Source of the DNA: Cunninghamia lanceolata
Taxonomy: Eukaryota > Streptophyta > Pinopsida > Cupressales > Cupressaceae
Assembly: GCA_027924645.1 (NCBI GenBank)
Contig: BSBN01000355.1
Location: 434,001 to 498,000, forward strand
Direction: 5' to 3'
Length of the DNA: 64,000 nt
Shown: positions 11,039-23,355 of the stretch, one piece after another
How positions within the stretch are numbered: position 1 is the first letter of the stretch
Layout of the letters: the number at the start of each line of letters is the position of its first letter
Translations under genes and position numbers: made by a program
Notes under the pieces: generated by a model
The model's database searches: none
What the model saw: the letters and a program-made list of their open reading frames with translations, nothing else
Told to the model about the DNA's origin: nothing

Positions 11039-13248
11039 CGATTTATACTTGCTTCATGTGAGCGATGGGTGCCATCTGTGCTGGCACTTTTTGACAGTTT
11101 TGATGATGTGACGCGGGCCCGACTGGCTAGGTTGGGTCTTCTGACAGTGTCGTTGATGCCAGTTCTGCGACCTTATAGAGCTCTGATGATAGCAGTTGTG
11201 GAGTGGTACCGCTCGGAGACGTGCAACTTTTTGTTGCCCACTAGAGAGATTACCATCACACTTGAGGATGTTTATTGCATCCTCAAGCTACCCATCTGAG
11301 GCCAGCGTGTTAGATATGACACGAGGAGAGGACGGAGTGCATTAGTCAGGGTGTTTGGTGCAGATCATATTGTTCTCTCTCCGGATGGGAGAGAGATGGA
11401 CTATGAGGGGACATTGGCTACGGGTGCAGATCCATTTGCCTTATTCCTTCGTGCGTTGATTAGAGGTGTTGTGATGCCTGATAGGCGAGGCAGGGGTTTT
11501 CCAATTGGATGGGGGGGATGATAGAGGGGATGGTGATGCATGAGACTGTCTATGCCTGGGGACCAGCTATGCTAGGGCAGTTATACCATGAGATGCATAC
11601 AGTCACCTACCTGCATGATAGAGCATTGTTAGCCGGAGTTACTCTACTTCACGTATGGATTTGGGAGCATATCCCAGTTACCAGACTGACATGTGGGTAT
11701 TATCAGTGGCCTTTTGAGGCCTTTATATTTTTATATCGAGATGTAGAGTATACATACACTAGACAACTATGATACTGGAGGAGAATGTTAGATGATGTGA
11801 TTAGTGTGACCTGGTGAGTGTATATCGGCGTAGAGCCTTGGCCAGATGATGATATTCATCTCCCTTTTGCATTTTAGTAGTGGTACCTAATGGGTTGAGG
11901 AGACCATATGAAAGATATGTATCTACCCTCACGGGTCATGTGGCAGATTGGTTTGATATAGGACACCCCGCAGCAAATGGTGATATTTGCGCGGACTCCT
12001 CGAGATGCGGCCTACTGGCCTGTAACCATACATCCACAGGTCGCCCTAGCAGATTTTGTAGCTCTGCGGCTAGTGTGGTGGGATTGGAGGAGCACAGTGA
12101 GGGATGCAGGGACTACGGCTGCATATGATATATGGTGGCATATGCATCGGCCTGCTCATTTGACAGATCCAGCAGAGGAGGCAACAGGTTTAGAGGGGGA
12201 TGATTTAGATGGTGGAGATGACTCTGATAGGGATGACCGCGTGGAGGAGGGGGAGGAGACCATTGAGGATGTCCTCATGGAGATTGGAGAGGATGGAGAG
12301 GAGAGGATGGTTGGTAGGGATGGCCAGCTGATAGATGTGCTGGCAGCGGTGGCAGTAGGACAGGGGCAGGTGGGGCAGCAGGTACCTGTGCAGTAGGTCC
12401 CTATTGAGCAGGTGCAGGTTGGAGCAGGGCGACAGCCTAGAGGGCCTCGGTCACATGGAGGACAGCCGAGGGTGGATATGGGTGATATGTCCCCACCACA
12501 GTTAGGACAATAGGAGGTTGTTGGGGGAGGGTAGCAGGAAGTAAGGCAATAGGCAGGTCCCTCAGGGACAGCTGGGGAGGCCGAGGTTGAGATGCTCACA
12601 CCTCATCGGTGATGATGGGATGAGGGGAGGAGATGGAGACCTTGAGAGCATAGGTAGCGAGTTTGCAGGAGGCATTGGAGAGCCGCGAGGTAGAGTTTGA
12701 GCAGCTGCGGGCCACAGTAGCTCTGTTGGATGGATCAGATGGGTAGGTACCTGTGTTGTAGGCACAGCTAGCACAGGCACGGGGTGACATAGTCACATTG
12801 ATAGGGGAGCGAGATGCAGCACTCGCTAGGTCTCAGCAGGTAGAGACTACAGTGGGTAGTTTACAGGCATCAGGGGCTGGGCTAGCCCCAGTTTTGACAT
12901 TGATGTAGACAGCTATCCCAGTCTCAGGTTCAAATGTCTCAGGTACAGGGGGAGTTGACAGAGACCAGGGAGCGGATGGAGTATTATCAGGGCCTGTATT
13001 ATGCGGCTGTGCCAGCAGAGCACCGAGCACCAAGCTATAGCCAGGTCAGCAGATCGGGAGCATCGAGATCACATAGATTGAGATCTATTTATTCAGTTCA
13101 GTAGACTATGCCTCCTCCCTCGCACGTGCCCTAGCAGGGTCCACAGGTGTAGGTACAGCCACAGTCGCATCCATAGCTGCTGGCAGGATCACAGCCTTGA
13201 CCAGGGTCAGAGTCTCCCACTCCTTTAGAGAGAGGATCCTCCATGTGA
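11039..13248 (+). pseudogene. Plant mobile domain (PMD) ORF, antisense to element 2
   Basis: Runs opposite to gag-pol in the region between pol and the 3' LTR. The first part (11039-11500) carries ARLGLLTVS, then VVEWYRSETCNFLLP and REITITLEDVYCILKLP, the hallmark start of the PMD (aminotransferase-like, MAIN-like) fold. After a frameshift near 11500 comes LLAGVTLLHVWIWEHIPVTR, then EPWPDDDIHLPF and LVWWDWRSTVRDAG. An acidic stretch (GDDLDGGDDSDRDDRVEEGE) and a Gln/Gly/Pro-rich tail follow, closing at TGA 13246-13248. From about 11503 to the end one frame holds throughout, broken only by stops, many of them TAG at likely Gln or TGA at likely Arg positions. PMD proteins act in plant genome silencing, and the domain is known from transposons. 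The start codon is uncertain. Confidence 0.85.
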
Positions 13249-13879
13249 TAGTTGTATCATGTTAGCCCTTAGACACATTGTATCAGGACACTATATTTTT
13301 TGATAGATACATGAGCAATGTACATTTTTTGTGGTGATTATATATGATGCGATGCGTTTTGACGGTTTATGATGCTTTATTGTGATGATGCCTATGTGAT
13401 GGATGCAGTATTTCTTTATGGATTTTATATGCTATGGATGTGTTATGTTTATGCAATGATGTTTTTGATTTTATGGATGCATTTAAGATGGATTTGTTGT
13501 GATATATGCATGGTGTTTGTGATCTTATGGACTATATGATGTCTAATGCAAATGAATGTGTTTGATTAATAAACATTTATTATGGATGCAATAATGTGAT
13601 GTAATGGAAATGTATGGAAATATGTATATGCTACTAGATGATATAAATGATGTTTCAATGATTGTGATGATGTGATGTAGCTAAAATGTGTTATGCAATG
13701 ATATAGATATGGAATGCAATGTGATGATACTAATTTTAATTTTAACATGCACCTATGTGATGACAAACATAAATGAGAATGATATGATTGTAATGTGCAA
13801 CTAACTAATTCTAAAATGAACCTATTTATTATGCAAACTGTTAGTTGTTAATGGTGGACCTAATGATATGATATTAATT
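13249..13879. other. Low-complexity TGATG-rich spacer
   Basis: No ORF of note. The sequence is dominated by short ATGGATG/GTGATGATG/TTTATGGAT words and grades into the 36-bp satellite. It lies inside the 3' region of element 2. Confidence 0.6.
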
Positions 13880-14155
13880 TTAAAATGAATCTAAATGATA
13901 TGCAAAGTAAATTGGATTAAAATGAACCTAAGTGATATGCAAATTAAATGGATTAAAATGAACCTAAGTGATATGCAAATTAAATGGATTACAATGAACC
14001 TAAATGATATGCAAATTAAATGGATTAAAATGAACCTAAGTGATATGCAAATTAAATGGAGTAGAATGAATCTAAATGACATGCAATTGAAATGGTCTAA
14101 ATGAATCTAATTGATATGCAATTTAAGTGATCTAAATGAATCTAATTGATATGCA
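13880..14155. repeat. 36-bp satellite inside element 2
   Basis: About seven copies of a 36-bp unit containing GATATGCAAATTAAATGG and ATTAAAATGAACCTAAGT. The first five are nearly perfect and the last two shortened. The period is a multiple of three, so both strands show repetitive open frames (12 residues per unit on plus), but there is no evidence that these are translated. Confidence 0.92.
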
Positions 14156-15979
14156 AAGGGACTTATAATCAATCTAATTGATGAATCTAAATGAGATTAA
14201 CTGATTATGATATGTAGTTAGGCAATACACGGGATGCATGCTAGGTGATAGGTGGGATGATCAGGTCCTGATACACATGATGTTCTTTGTTTGACCCTGA
14301 GTGGTGAGGTTGTGAGGGAGGGGATTAGGTGGAGAAATGATAGGGGTGTTTTGATGGGGTACGGATAGGATTGGGAGCATCTAGAAAATGGTGGTGGGAA
14401 GACGAGAGGATTGTTTAGGTCATAAGACACCATGTCATTGAGGGGGGATTTTCTTTGGTTCAGGGTGTGTTAGGTGGGAGTTAGTTGGGGGAATTTTAGA
14501 TGGGGATGGATAGTGTAGGTGATTGTGAAATCTAGGCCCAGATGATAATGTTGAATGAGTGATTAGGATGATGATTTTGAGCTAGTACTAGTAGTTGTAA
14601 AAGATTAATTGAGAGCATTTCTTAGTTTACTGTAGCAATGTAGGATACAGTTCACAAAGGTATGAAATGACCTAGGTGATGATGTATATCCTATGATTGC
14701 ATGGACTAGACCCAAAAATAATAGATTGATTTCATGCATGCCCAAGGTAGTATAATCTGGCCTAGCCTGGGAAGGGGACTCATAGCGATGAGTGCAAATA
14801 ATACATATAAGGTTTTGATGCCTATGTATGTAAATGGGGCACATCATGCTAGAACCGACCCAGACTTTAAGATATGAATACTATTCCTGGAGTAATGAAA
14901 CCAACCCACAAGCACAACATACAGAAACAATGACTATGTCTACTCCAAGTGCTATCCGCTACTTACCATGATATAATGAGATCAAGGTAGCTTTGGAGAT
15001 GACTTAGAGTGAGAAAAAAAGATAAAAATCAATAATCAAAAAGACTAATGAAAAGATACAAATAACCTTTGTGTGCTCTTGCCAAGAGACGTGGTGATAG
15101 AATGACAGATTTTTGTCCATTGTAGGAAGGATATATCCTAGGATGTAGATCAGTTGGTGTTGATTGGAAAATTTTTGGAAGATGGGCAAAAGAACAGTCT
15201 AGCCAGATGTAAGATTATAGTTGGTATGTTGATTGATGATTTTTGCACTAGGGACCATGTTTCAAGCGTATACATAGCATGTGTATCATTTATTAGATCT
15301 AGAAAGCTTAGTGGATGGGGACTATCCAAATGGTTTGAACGGGTGAATCTTATGTACCTGAGTACTGGGAACATCCTTCGTATTCCAGACTGCCTACATT
15401 CCTTGTATCCACGGGATCAAGGTACTTTCAAGATGTGGGAGAAATAAATATGTAGTTCTGGTATGACTTCATGATGTGGGAAAGGGTTGGGATGGTTGTG
15501 ATGGTGGGGATTTTGATGTATGTTGCGATGATTGTGATTTGTAGCAAGATCGATGGGGTGATTGTTTTTGGATTTTCTATTTTTTTCTACTATTTTTGGG
15601 GTTTTTTGATTTTGTAATGTTTTTGGATTTTTTGATTTTGTATGTACAGAGGGGAGCTTACAAGGATCCTTGTTCCATGAGTTGGCCTGGGGATGGGATA
15701 GTGTGGGTTGGGCAATAGGACTTGATGTTCCAGAATTCCAAGCCATGGGATGTGTGAGATATGGAGTGGTGTGACAGAAAGAGGACTTATTAGATGGTAG
15801 AACCGGCCACTACACATGGCGTCTGGAATAGGTTTTCACCATGGTACTTATCCAAGGCGTCACTAAGGTGATTTTCACCAATGGAAGTTTTTATTGCACT
15901 CGGCTTTTTCTTGATTTTTGTTTTCTTGGTGTTTTTGATTTTTTTTTTTTTGATTTTTTGACTTGGGGTACTAGATGGG
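14156..15979. other. 3' untranslated region of element 2 with one unassigned plus-strand ORF
   Basis: No known protein was recognised. A 97-codon plus-strand frame at 15154-15447 (contains IDDFCTRDHVSSVYIACVSF) is the only stretch with protein-like composition. It might be a second antisense ORF of the element, or chance. The remainder is T/G-rich, including a run near 15945. Confidence 0.4.
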
Positions 15980-17085
15980 TTATGCATAGAATTTCTTGAG
16001 ATGCAAGATGTTCATCGGCTCATCTAGAGGCTACCCCTCAGGTGTTGCAAGCTGATATGCTCCTGATCCATAGTCAGCTATGATGACATAAGGTCCTAGC
16101 TAATTGGTTCAAATTTTTCTTGCTTAGGATGTTTTTGCAGGTTCTTCTGATTTTCCATTAGGACAAGGTCGCCTACTTCAAATTTTCAGGTTCTGATCCT
16201 TTTGTTGTAGCTTCTTCAGAGGCAGTTCTGATATGCCTATAGATGGTTCAACGCATTCAGGCATTTCTCATCCAGTAGTTCTAGTTGATGCAATCTTGCG
16301 ACTCGATATTCCTCATCAGAGATAATGTTTTGCAAGGACACTCGGAGAGATGGGAGCTCGACCTCTATAGGTAAAATGGCTTCAGATCCAAATACTAGTG
16401 AGAATGGAGTGGCTCTTGTTGGAGTGCAGATGCTTGTGCGGTAGGCCCAAAGGGCAGGGTTGAGTTGGAGGTGCCAGTCATGGCCAACTTCATTGACTGT
16501 CTTCTTGAGAATGCAGAGAATGGTTTTCTAAGAAGCCTCTGCTTGACCGTTTCCTTGAGGGTAATACGGTGTGGAGAAATGGTGTTTGATGTCAAATTTT
16601 TTGTACAGGGTGCAAACTTCTTGGTTTTTGAAGGGCTTTCCATTGTCGGTGACGATGGAATGGGGGATACCATATCGGCAGATGATATAGTGGAGGATGA
16701 ATTTTGATATGTAGATGCCCGTGGTGAAGGTGAGTGGTATTGCTTCCACCCACTTTGTGAAGTACTCAGTAGTAGTGATAATGAACTTATGGCCATTGGA
16801 GGATGGAGGATGTATTTTCCTTACAAGGTCGAGTCCCCACTGTGAGAAAGGCCATAACATTGTGATCGATTGTAGCTCCTGTGCTGGTACGTGGATGAGA
16901 TTGCCATGATGTTGACATGGGAGGCATTTCTTGATGAACCTGTGGGAATCTTGTTCCATTGTTGGCCAATAATATCTAGTCCTGAGGATTTTTTTAGAAA
17001 GAGTGGGTCCACTTGAATGCACCCCACAGATTCCTACGTGTACCTCTTCCAAGGCTACTTTAGCTTCCCTAGAGATAAACATCAC
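15980..17085 (-). pseudogene. Integrase of element 2
   Basis: In order: zinc-binding residues GICGVHSSG and CLPCQHHG; core with QWGLDLV; TTTEYFTKWVEAIP (Glu where the first catalytic Asp usually sits in ATDYFTKW-type boxes); GIPHSIVTDNGKPF (second Asp); and YYPQGNGQAEAS (catalytic Glu). The frame continues past 16528 through SLVFGSEAILP and a C-terminal KFEVGDLVLMENQ, LGPYVI (GPY/F motif) and GAYQLATPEG, to the natural stop TAA at 15980-15982 after LHLKKFYA. Two stops interrupt the C-terminal part. It lacks a chromodomain, as Tat elements do. Confidence 0.9.
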
Positions 17086-17339
17086 AGAAGTGTGCCATCA
17101 AGACTCTTTTTGTATAGGGTGTCACCTACAAGGATGAAGCGGGAGGCTCGACAGATGAATGATTTTCTCTGAGATGTGGATAGGTTAGGGGGGAGGATAT
17201 TATCATGAAGGTATAGGTAGGTTTCTTGATACCATGGGGATAAGGGTCCAATGACTTCGCACACTAGTTCAAATTGAGGAACATCGTATGCTAGGATGGG
17301 GAGCTCTTCAATCAAGAACTCAGATTTCTTGTTGTCCTT

Positions 17340-17745
17340 CTTCATGTCTACCAGAGATCTGATAGTTGCCATGGTATTTGCTACTTTGTTGTTGAGACTT
17401 GGGATTTGCTCAAAGTGGATGTTGTCAAAGTATTCTTTGAAATCATCAAGCATCTTCTTATAGGGAAGGAGCTTATCATCCTTGGTTTTGTATTCATTAT
17501 TTACCTACCTGATGACCAGTTGAGAGTCACCATACACAATTAGCTTTTCAATTTTCCATTGGATGGCCATTCGGAGACCTATGATAATGGCCTCATACTC
17601 TGCTACATTGTTGGTACATGGAAATGTGATCTTGAAGGATTTAGGAATTTTGTCACCTTAAGGGGTAACAAACAGGACACCTGCCCCCGAGCCTCTATGA
17701 GTGTATGATCCATCACAATACATCTTCCATGTGTCTATGGCTGGT
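17340..17745 (-). pseudogene. Archaeal-type RNase H of element 2 (normal Tat position)
   Basis: KMYCDGSYTHRGSGAGVLF (first Asp), NNVAEYEAIIIGLRMA (Glu), LIVYGDSQLVIR (second Asp) and VANTMATI, where the last catalytic Asp of the usual A-D-x-L-A motif reads Asn. It sits between the gypsy RNase H and integrase, the usual Tat arrangement, and contrasts with element 1 in the same nest. Interrupted by TAA near 17660 and TAG near 17505. Confidence 0.88.
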
Positions 17746-18370
17746 GTGATTGTCAAGATAACTTCGTCAAGAAACTCCGCTATTGTAGGATGTTCTACCA
17801 GAATAGGTGCTTCAGCTAGCTGATCTGCTATAACTTACCCTTTAATGGCCTTTCTCTCAATGTATTCTATATCAAACTCTGTGAGAATCATGACCCATGT
17901 AGCCATTCTCATAGTAAGAGTAGCTCTATTTAGCAGGTACTTCAGTGGGTCGATCTTGGTGATGAGCTTGGTTTTGTGATTGAGCATATAGTGTCTTAAC
18001 TTTTGTGATGTAAAGACAAGGGCTAGACATGCTTGTTCAATTTGTTGTAGTTGAGCTCATATGAGATCAAGGTGCAGCTATTATAGTAGATGGCTCTTTC
18101 TTTCCCCTGTTCATCAAGTTGTGCTAGCAAGGCTCTGATAGCTGTCTCTGTTGCAGAGATGTAAAGTAGGAGGGGTTCGCCTTGCCTTGGTGGAGTTAGC
18201 ACAGGAGGATTAGGCAGGTATTCTTTTAGTTGGTCAAAGGCATCTTGACACTGAGTGTTCTAGGAAAAAGCTATGTCTTTTCAGAGTAGATACTGGAATG
18301 GTTGGCACTTATCAGCAAGTTGGGCAATGAATCGTCGAATAGACTAGAGTTTTCCCTACAGGCTTCTCAG
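17746..18370 (-). pseudogene. Gypsy RNase H region of element 2
   Basis: Heavily broken, but recognisable in pieces: FDQLKEYLPNPPVLTPP, LLLYISATETAIRALLAQ, ERAIYYNSC, LALVFTSQKLRHYML, and at the end RKAIKGxVIADQLAEAP, the usual C-terminus before the aRNH. The first catalytic Asp position is not obvious, as is common in Tat elements, where the aRNH is thought to have taken over. Several frameshifts and TAG codons. Confidence 0.8.
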
Positions 18371-19322
18371 CTATTTTAGCATTTTTCGAGGTGGCATTTC
18401 GGTGATGGCCTTGACCTTTGTGGGATCAACTTCAATTCCTCTTCTCGAGACTATGTATCCCAGGAGTTTGCCTGAGGTGACATCGAAGACGCACTTCTTT
18501 GGATTCAACTGGACATTGTATTGCTCTAGCCTATTGAAGATCTTGGCCAACACATCTAGGTGTTCTTCTCTGGTCTTTGATTTCCCTAGCAAATCGTCCA
18601 CATAGTATTCCATGATGTTGTGGAAGAGGTCATGGAAGATGACGGTCATAGCTCTTTGATAGGTAGCTCCTGCATTTTTTAGGCCAAATGGCATTACCAC
18701 CTAGCAGTATGTTCCCCATGGGCATATGAAGGTTGTTTTGTGTTGATCTTCTTCAACGATTTTTATTTGGTTATATCCTGAGAAACCATCCATGAGGGAT
18801 AACATTTCATGTCTTGCCCTAAGATCCACTATCATGTCAATGTTTGGTAGTGGGAAGTCATCTTTTGGGCAGGCCTTGTTGAGGTCTCTAAAATCAGTAC
18901 AACAGTGGATCCGGCCATCCGGTTTAGCAACAGGTACTAGGTTTGAAACCCATTCAGGATAATCGATTGGGCAAATGAACCCAACATCCAGTAATTTTTT
19001 TAGCTTTGCTTTGATGAGGAGAGCCACCTGAGGATTCATTTTTTTTGAGCTTCTGTTTGACTAGTTTTGCATCAGGGCCTACTGCAAGGTGATGAACCAC
19101 CAAAGCGGGATCTAGCCCTAGCATGTCTGTATAGGTCCACGCAAAATTGTGATTTCTGTGTGTGAAGAAAGACAAGAAGTTCTCCTGTTCCTGTATGCTG
19201 AGAGATTCTACTCGGTATGTGATTTTTACCTCTTCCTCTATCCCAAGATTCATTTCCTGAGCTAGTTCGACCAAGATGGGTGATCTGTCTGGATAGACTT
19301 TGTCTACCTCAGGAAGACCCAT
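18371..19322 (-). pseudogene. Reverse transcriptase of element 2
   Basis: Starts with the lead-in NFAWTYTDMLGLDPALVVHH. RT blocks follow: WVSNLVPVAKPDGRIHCCTD, KACPKDDFPLPNID, LMDGFSGYNQI (first catalytic Asp intact), MPFGLKNAGATYQRAM, YYVDDLLGKSK (YVDD intact), QLNPKKCVFDV and the GKLLGYIVSRRGIEVDP thumb region. Two short frame breaks occur, near 19000 and 18703 (TAG). The active-site motifs are better preserved than in element 1, in line with its being the younger insertion. Confidence 0.93.
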
Positions 19323-19990
19323 GCTTCCATCTCCTAGCGCCTCATGGAGGTTTTCACCAGGAGATACATCTTTTATTTTTACTTTGTAGGATCTGACATT
19401 GCCTCGGAACAGTTTTCACCATCAGATCCATTTTTTATTTTTATGTTTTTATGACTACAAGCAGGGGTTGTTTCCCTGAAATAGGCATTCGAATTGAGTT
19501 CCATGATGTACCCGGCTCTGTGATCTCCCAAAGGGAAGTGATCTCTTACTCCCATCATTTTGGTGATGGCCTCATCGTTAGGTGCAATGTTGAAAATAGG
19601 AGGTCCCCGTTGGTCCCAATCAATGAGGTCGGGATAAACTAGTGGCAAGTCATTGGAGGGTGAAGTGAGAGTGGTGACTGAGTAGATGGTACAAATGGAT
19701 GAGTCGAAGAAGTCAGCGAAGTCACTAAAGGAGTCGTGAAGGCCCATTTCATTAACATTGTCGACATCTAAGGAGATCGTAGCGACCTCGACTAAGATAC
19801 ACTCGCCGGTAGTGAGGATGTGTTGTGGTTGACCATACCCTAACCATTAAGTATATGGATTCTTTGTTGCTTGCAGTGGTTCTACTATTCCTTGTTCATG
19901 AAGGCCAATACCATCTTGTCCTTTATAGCCCATGCTTTTGACAATTTCAAAGCCTTTGCCATAGATTTCTGTTGGTATTGTGGGGGCTTC
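19323..19990 (-). pseudogene. Protease-RT linker of element 2
   Basis: An acidic, poorly conserved stretch. ORF 19747-19379 contains LVYPDLIDWDQRGPPIFN, DEAITKMMG and NSNAYFRETTPACSH, which looks like the variable spacer of Tat polyproteins. No domain was recognised. Confidence 0.6.
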
Positions 19991-20932
19991 TTATTCAGGC
20001 TCTTCATCCTTGTATAGCCAAGATGAGATATCTTTGAGTACATCCTGATCTAGGAGGTGTTTCTTCTCGAAGATGGGTGAGGGTTTGCACTTGATGATGA
20101 CTGTGTTGGCTGCCTCTATTTTTGGGATGCTAAATGTCTTAGGATTGGGTAATGTGCCCACACAAAAGGTACCATGTAGGTCATATTCCCCACATCCCAT
20201 GTCGGTTAGCTTGATCTGGACCTTAGGTGGTGGAGGTGCTTGAGATGAAGTGGAGGTAATGTTTTCGAGGTCGACATATGAGTTTGATGCTATTGGGTTG
20301 GCTTCAGTGGTGGCTTTATTGTATGGGAAAAATATTTGGTTGTGGGCTTCCAGAAAATTGTAGTATTGGAAGGGGTGAGGATCGGCGTAGACTGTGACTT
20401 CTATGCCGTTGTGAGGGAATTTGATGCATTGATGGAAGGTGGATGGGACGGCTTGCATGGCATGAATCCATGGTCTACCGAGGAGGATATTGTAGGGGAG
20501 GTCGAGATCAAGAACCTGACATTTAGTTTCCAATATTTTCTGTCCCACTTGTATGGGAAGCTTGATAGTGCCTTCAGAGAGCCGTTCAATGCCATCATAG
20601 CTTTTGATCGTGATGCACTCATTGGCGTCAAAAACCACATCAGAGTACCCCAAGTGTTTTAGCAGTTTTAGAGTGCATATGTTGAGGTTGGAGCCACCAT
20701 CTATTAAGACTCTTTTAATGGGGTGTTTGTGGATACGGACTTCGATGTGTAGGGCGTCATCATGTATGTGGTCGGAGGGGGGTAGGTTCTTTTCTGAGAA
20801 GGTGAGATGGTGTGGTATGGTGATGTGTCCTATGATGGCTTGGAATTGAGCTACATTCAAGTTGGCAGGGACTTGTGTTTGCAAGAGCACTTTGTCAAGG
20901 GCGTCCTTGTGAAGGGATGATGTACGGAGCAA
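19991..20932 (-). pseudogene. Protease region of element 2 polyprotein
   Basis: 313 uninterrupted residues. KRVLIDGGSNLNICTL carries the active-site D-G/S-G-type loop (here D-G-G-S, a usual Tat variant). It is followed by a flap and LPYNILLGRPWIHAM, the I-L-G-R-x-W block that closes plant gypsy protease domains, and then by a Pro/Ser-rich linker. The N-terminal 90 residues (LLQTQVPANLN and so on) are the gag-protease spacer typical of these elements. In the family it releases Gag and Pol proteins. Confidence 0.88.
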
Positions 20933-20947
20933 CTCGAGGATGGAGAT

Positions 20948-23355
20948 TTATGCAGGTGTCTTTCCTAGGTGTTCTAGGAGGTTATATTGGTGGGTAGGTG
21001 ATGGACGTGTGGTTGGACGAGGAGGTAGGGGATCTGATGTGGATGTAGGCATTTGTTCAGTGGGAGGGGCTGTGCGGATGGATACACGGCCACGGCGGGT
21101 TGTAATGGCATAATTGGGTGCTTGTGCCCAAATGGTGACTATATTGACATGATGGGATGATCGTTCTATCCGTCCTACGATAGAGTCATAGGACGTGGAT
21201 GGTGGGGTGACATTGTATGCTTGGTTGGATGAAGAGGCTTTGTTATGGTTAGGTAGGGGATCCTTGTAAGCTCCTAGGTTGGCATTTGGTGATGGTTGGG
21301 CACCGTGATCGAGGCTGACTAGATTTTGTTCTATAAGGTCTTGGATGCAATGTTTTAGTTGCATGCAGTTAGCTATTTTATGACCCGCAATGCGGTGGTA
21401 TTCACAATAGTTGTTCTCATTGTACCACACGACTTTTAGTTTATTCTCTTGATGGGGTCTAATTGGTGGGAGCGTGATCAAATTTTGCTTGAGACATCTA
21501 TCAAGGATGTCTTTGACAGGTTCCCCTAAGGGTGTAATTGTCTGCGTGGTTTGCGTGGTTTAGTTGGGCCCCTCTGGTTATTTATATTTGTTGCATATGT
21601 ATGCGCAGGTGTTTGGTTTTGTATATGTTGGATGACTTTCACATCTGTGACACTGTCATTCAGATTATTCTTGTTCTTCCCTCAATAGCATGATTTGTCA
21701 TTTGATTGCATGTTGGCTTTGTTGTTTGTATTGGGGCTATTTTTATTAGATTTGTAGTTGTTGTTGTTGTTGGATTTGTGGTCATACAGTTTGATGGAGC
21801 CCTTGGCAATGAGAGCTCATTCGATAGTGGTGCCTTTGTCAATGACCTCTTCAAAGGTAGATGCACACAGGATTTGTAGATGAAACTCTAATTCCTGATT
21901 GAGGTTGGCCATGAACATGGTGACGAGTTGTTTCTCAGGATGGGCCATGGGAGTTTTCTTGCTAAGCCTCTCGACCTTTGCAAGAAGGAAGTGAAGGCTT
22001 CTCCATTCTTTTGTTTGGTGTTGCAAAGGTCTGTCATAGACATTTCGTGCTTGAAATTGTAGGAGAAGTAGTTTACAAATTTCTCTGCAAGCTCAGGGAA
22101 AGTCCTAATGCCTGGGGCAAGATGTGCAAACCATTCTGCGGCTTGACCACTGAGGCTTCTTGGGAAGAGTCTCATAAGATGTGTCATTATTAAAGACTTC
22201 TAGGCAAGCGATGTAGAACTCCCTAAGGTGGTCCCTAGGGTCTCCCTTTCCCTTGTATTTATCAAATTTTAGTGTTTCAAAGTTTTTAGGGAAAGGTGGC
22301 ATGTACAATGTGCGATCAAATGGGTAGGAGCAAATATCCTCAAAGGAATAGTGTTTACAGTTGCCCCCAGTTTATAGGTCATCTACATTTTGGATTAAGC
22401 CTTGTAGGACGGTTGTGAGATCCTGTGGTTGTTGTGGTTGTTGTATGTACGTCTATTGGTTGGTGAGATGTTGGAGATGGGGTGGGATTTGATGTTGGGG
22501 ATGTGTTTGATTGAGGTGTTGGTATTGCGGGTTGGTGTTTGGATTGATTGGTGCCTGATGTTGTTGATGCGTGTAGAGTTGTTGGAGAACATGTGGTAGT
22601 ATTTGGCGATTGGTTTGATTTTGTATAGATGATGTTATGGGATTATGTGGATACGTGATAGTGGATGGATTGATGTTGGGTATGTGGACGTTGGATTGGT
22701 TAGATGTGTTGCGAGGTGTTTGTGAGAATAATTGTCATAGGTATGCAATGGTTTGAGGGTTGAGTGGGGGCACACTCGTGGAGGTACTTGCTTGAGTGAT
22801 GTTGCCTTGTATGCCCATGGTGATTTGTGAAGTGGAAGGGTTTATGGTAGTCATGGTAGTAGAAGTGATGATGGGTTGGGAGATGGTAGGGATGGAGTTA
22901 CATGTGGGAATTGTAGATGTGGTAGTGGTTGAGCTTGTGGAGGTGGTAGAAATGGTAGGTGTTGACGTTTGAGAGATGGTGGGTTGGGTATGTGATGTAG
23001 ATGCTTGGGTATTTGATGGGGTAGGGACGATTGTAGAGGTGGATGGTTGTGATGATGCTGTGATGGGGGGGAGTTGAGCACCAATTTTGAGAAGATGATC
23101 AAGATATCTACTTGGGTCTGACCTTAGGATTTTATCAAGTAGGTCCATGTTATCAGTGTCTTGTGTAAAGCTCAAGACATCTAGGTCATCTTGGGGGATG
23201 GTGGGGACATTTTGTGTTGGTGGTGGTGGTGTTGGTTGTATTTGTTGTAAGTAATGAAAAGGATTTTTGTTGGGACCATATGGAGGGATGTAAGAGTATG
23301 TAGGTGGATTGTATGTTTGATAGATGGGTATGTTGCTGCTATTGGTGTTAGACAT
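20948..23355 (-). pseudogene. Gag of element 2
   Basis: N-terminal ~200 residues (23355-22735) are extraordinarily Ser/Thr/Pro-rich, with a QNVPTIPQDDLDVL start region. Then comes the capsid core: FDKYKGKGDPRDHLREF (22250-22200), GQAAEWFAHLAPGIRTFPEL, FHLQILCASTFEEVIDKGTT. The C-terminal region (21481-20948) has YCEYHRIAGHKIANC, the C-x2-H-type knuckle of Tat gags. Frameshifts lie near 22150 and 22000. TGA at 22735 and TAG near 22450 fall where Arg and Gln codons would fit. A poly-Asn stretch lies near 21760. Confidence 0.88.

Noticed and set aside
12156..12599. 147-codon minus-strand ORF rich in Pro/Ser/Cys
   Set aside because: Shadow of the Gln/acidic tail of the PMD ORF on the other strand.
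13895..14104. 69-codon plus-strand ORF
   Set aside because: Repeat translation of the 36-bp satellite.
16465..16707. 80-codon plus-strand ORF
   Set aside because: Antisense shadow of the element 2 integrase.
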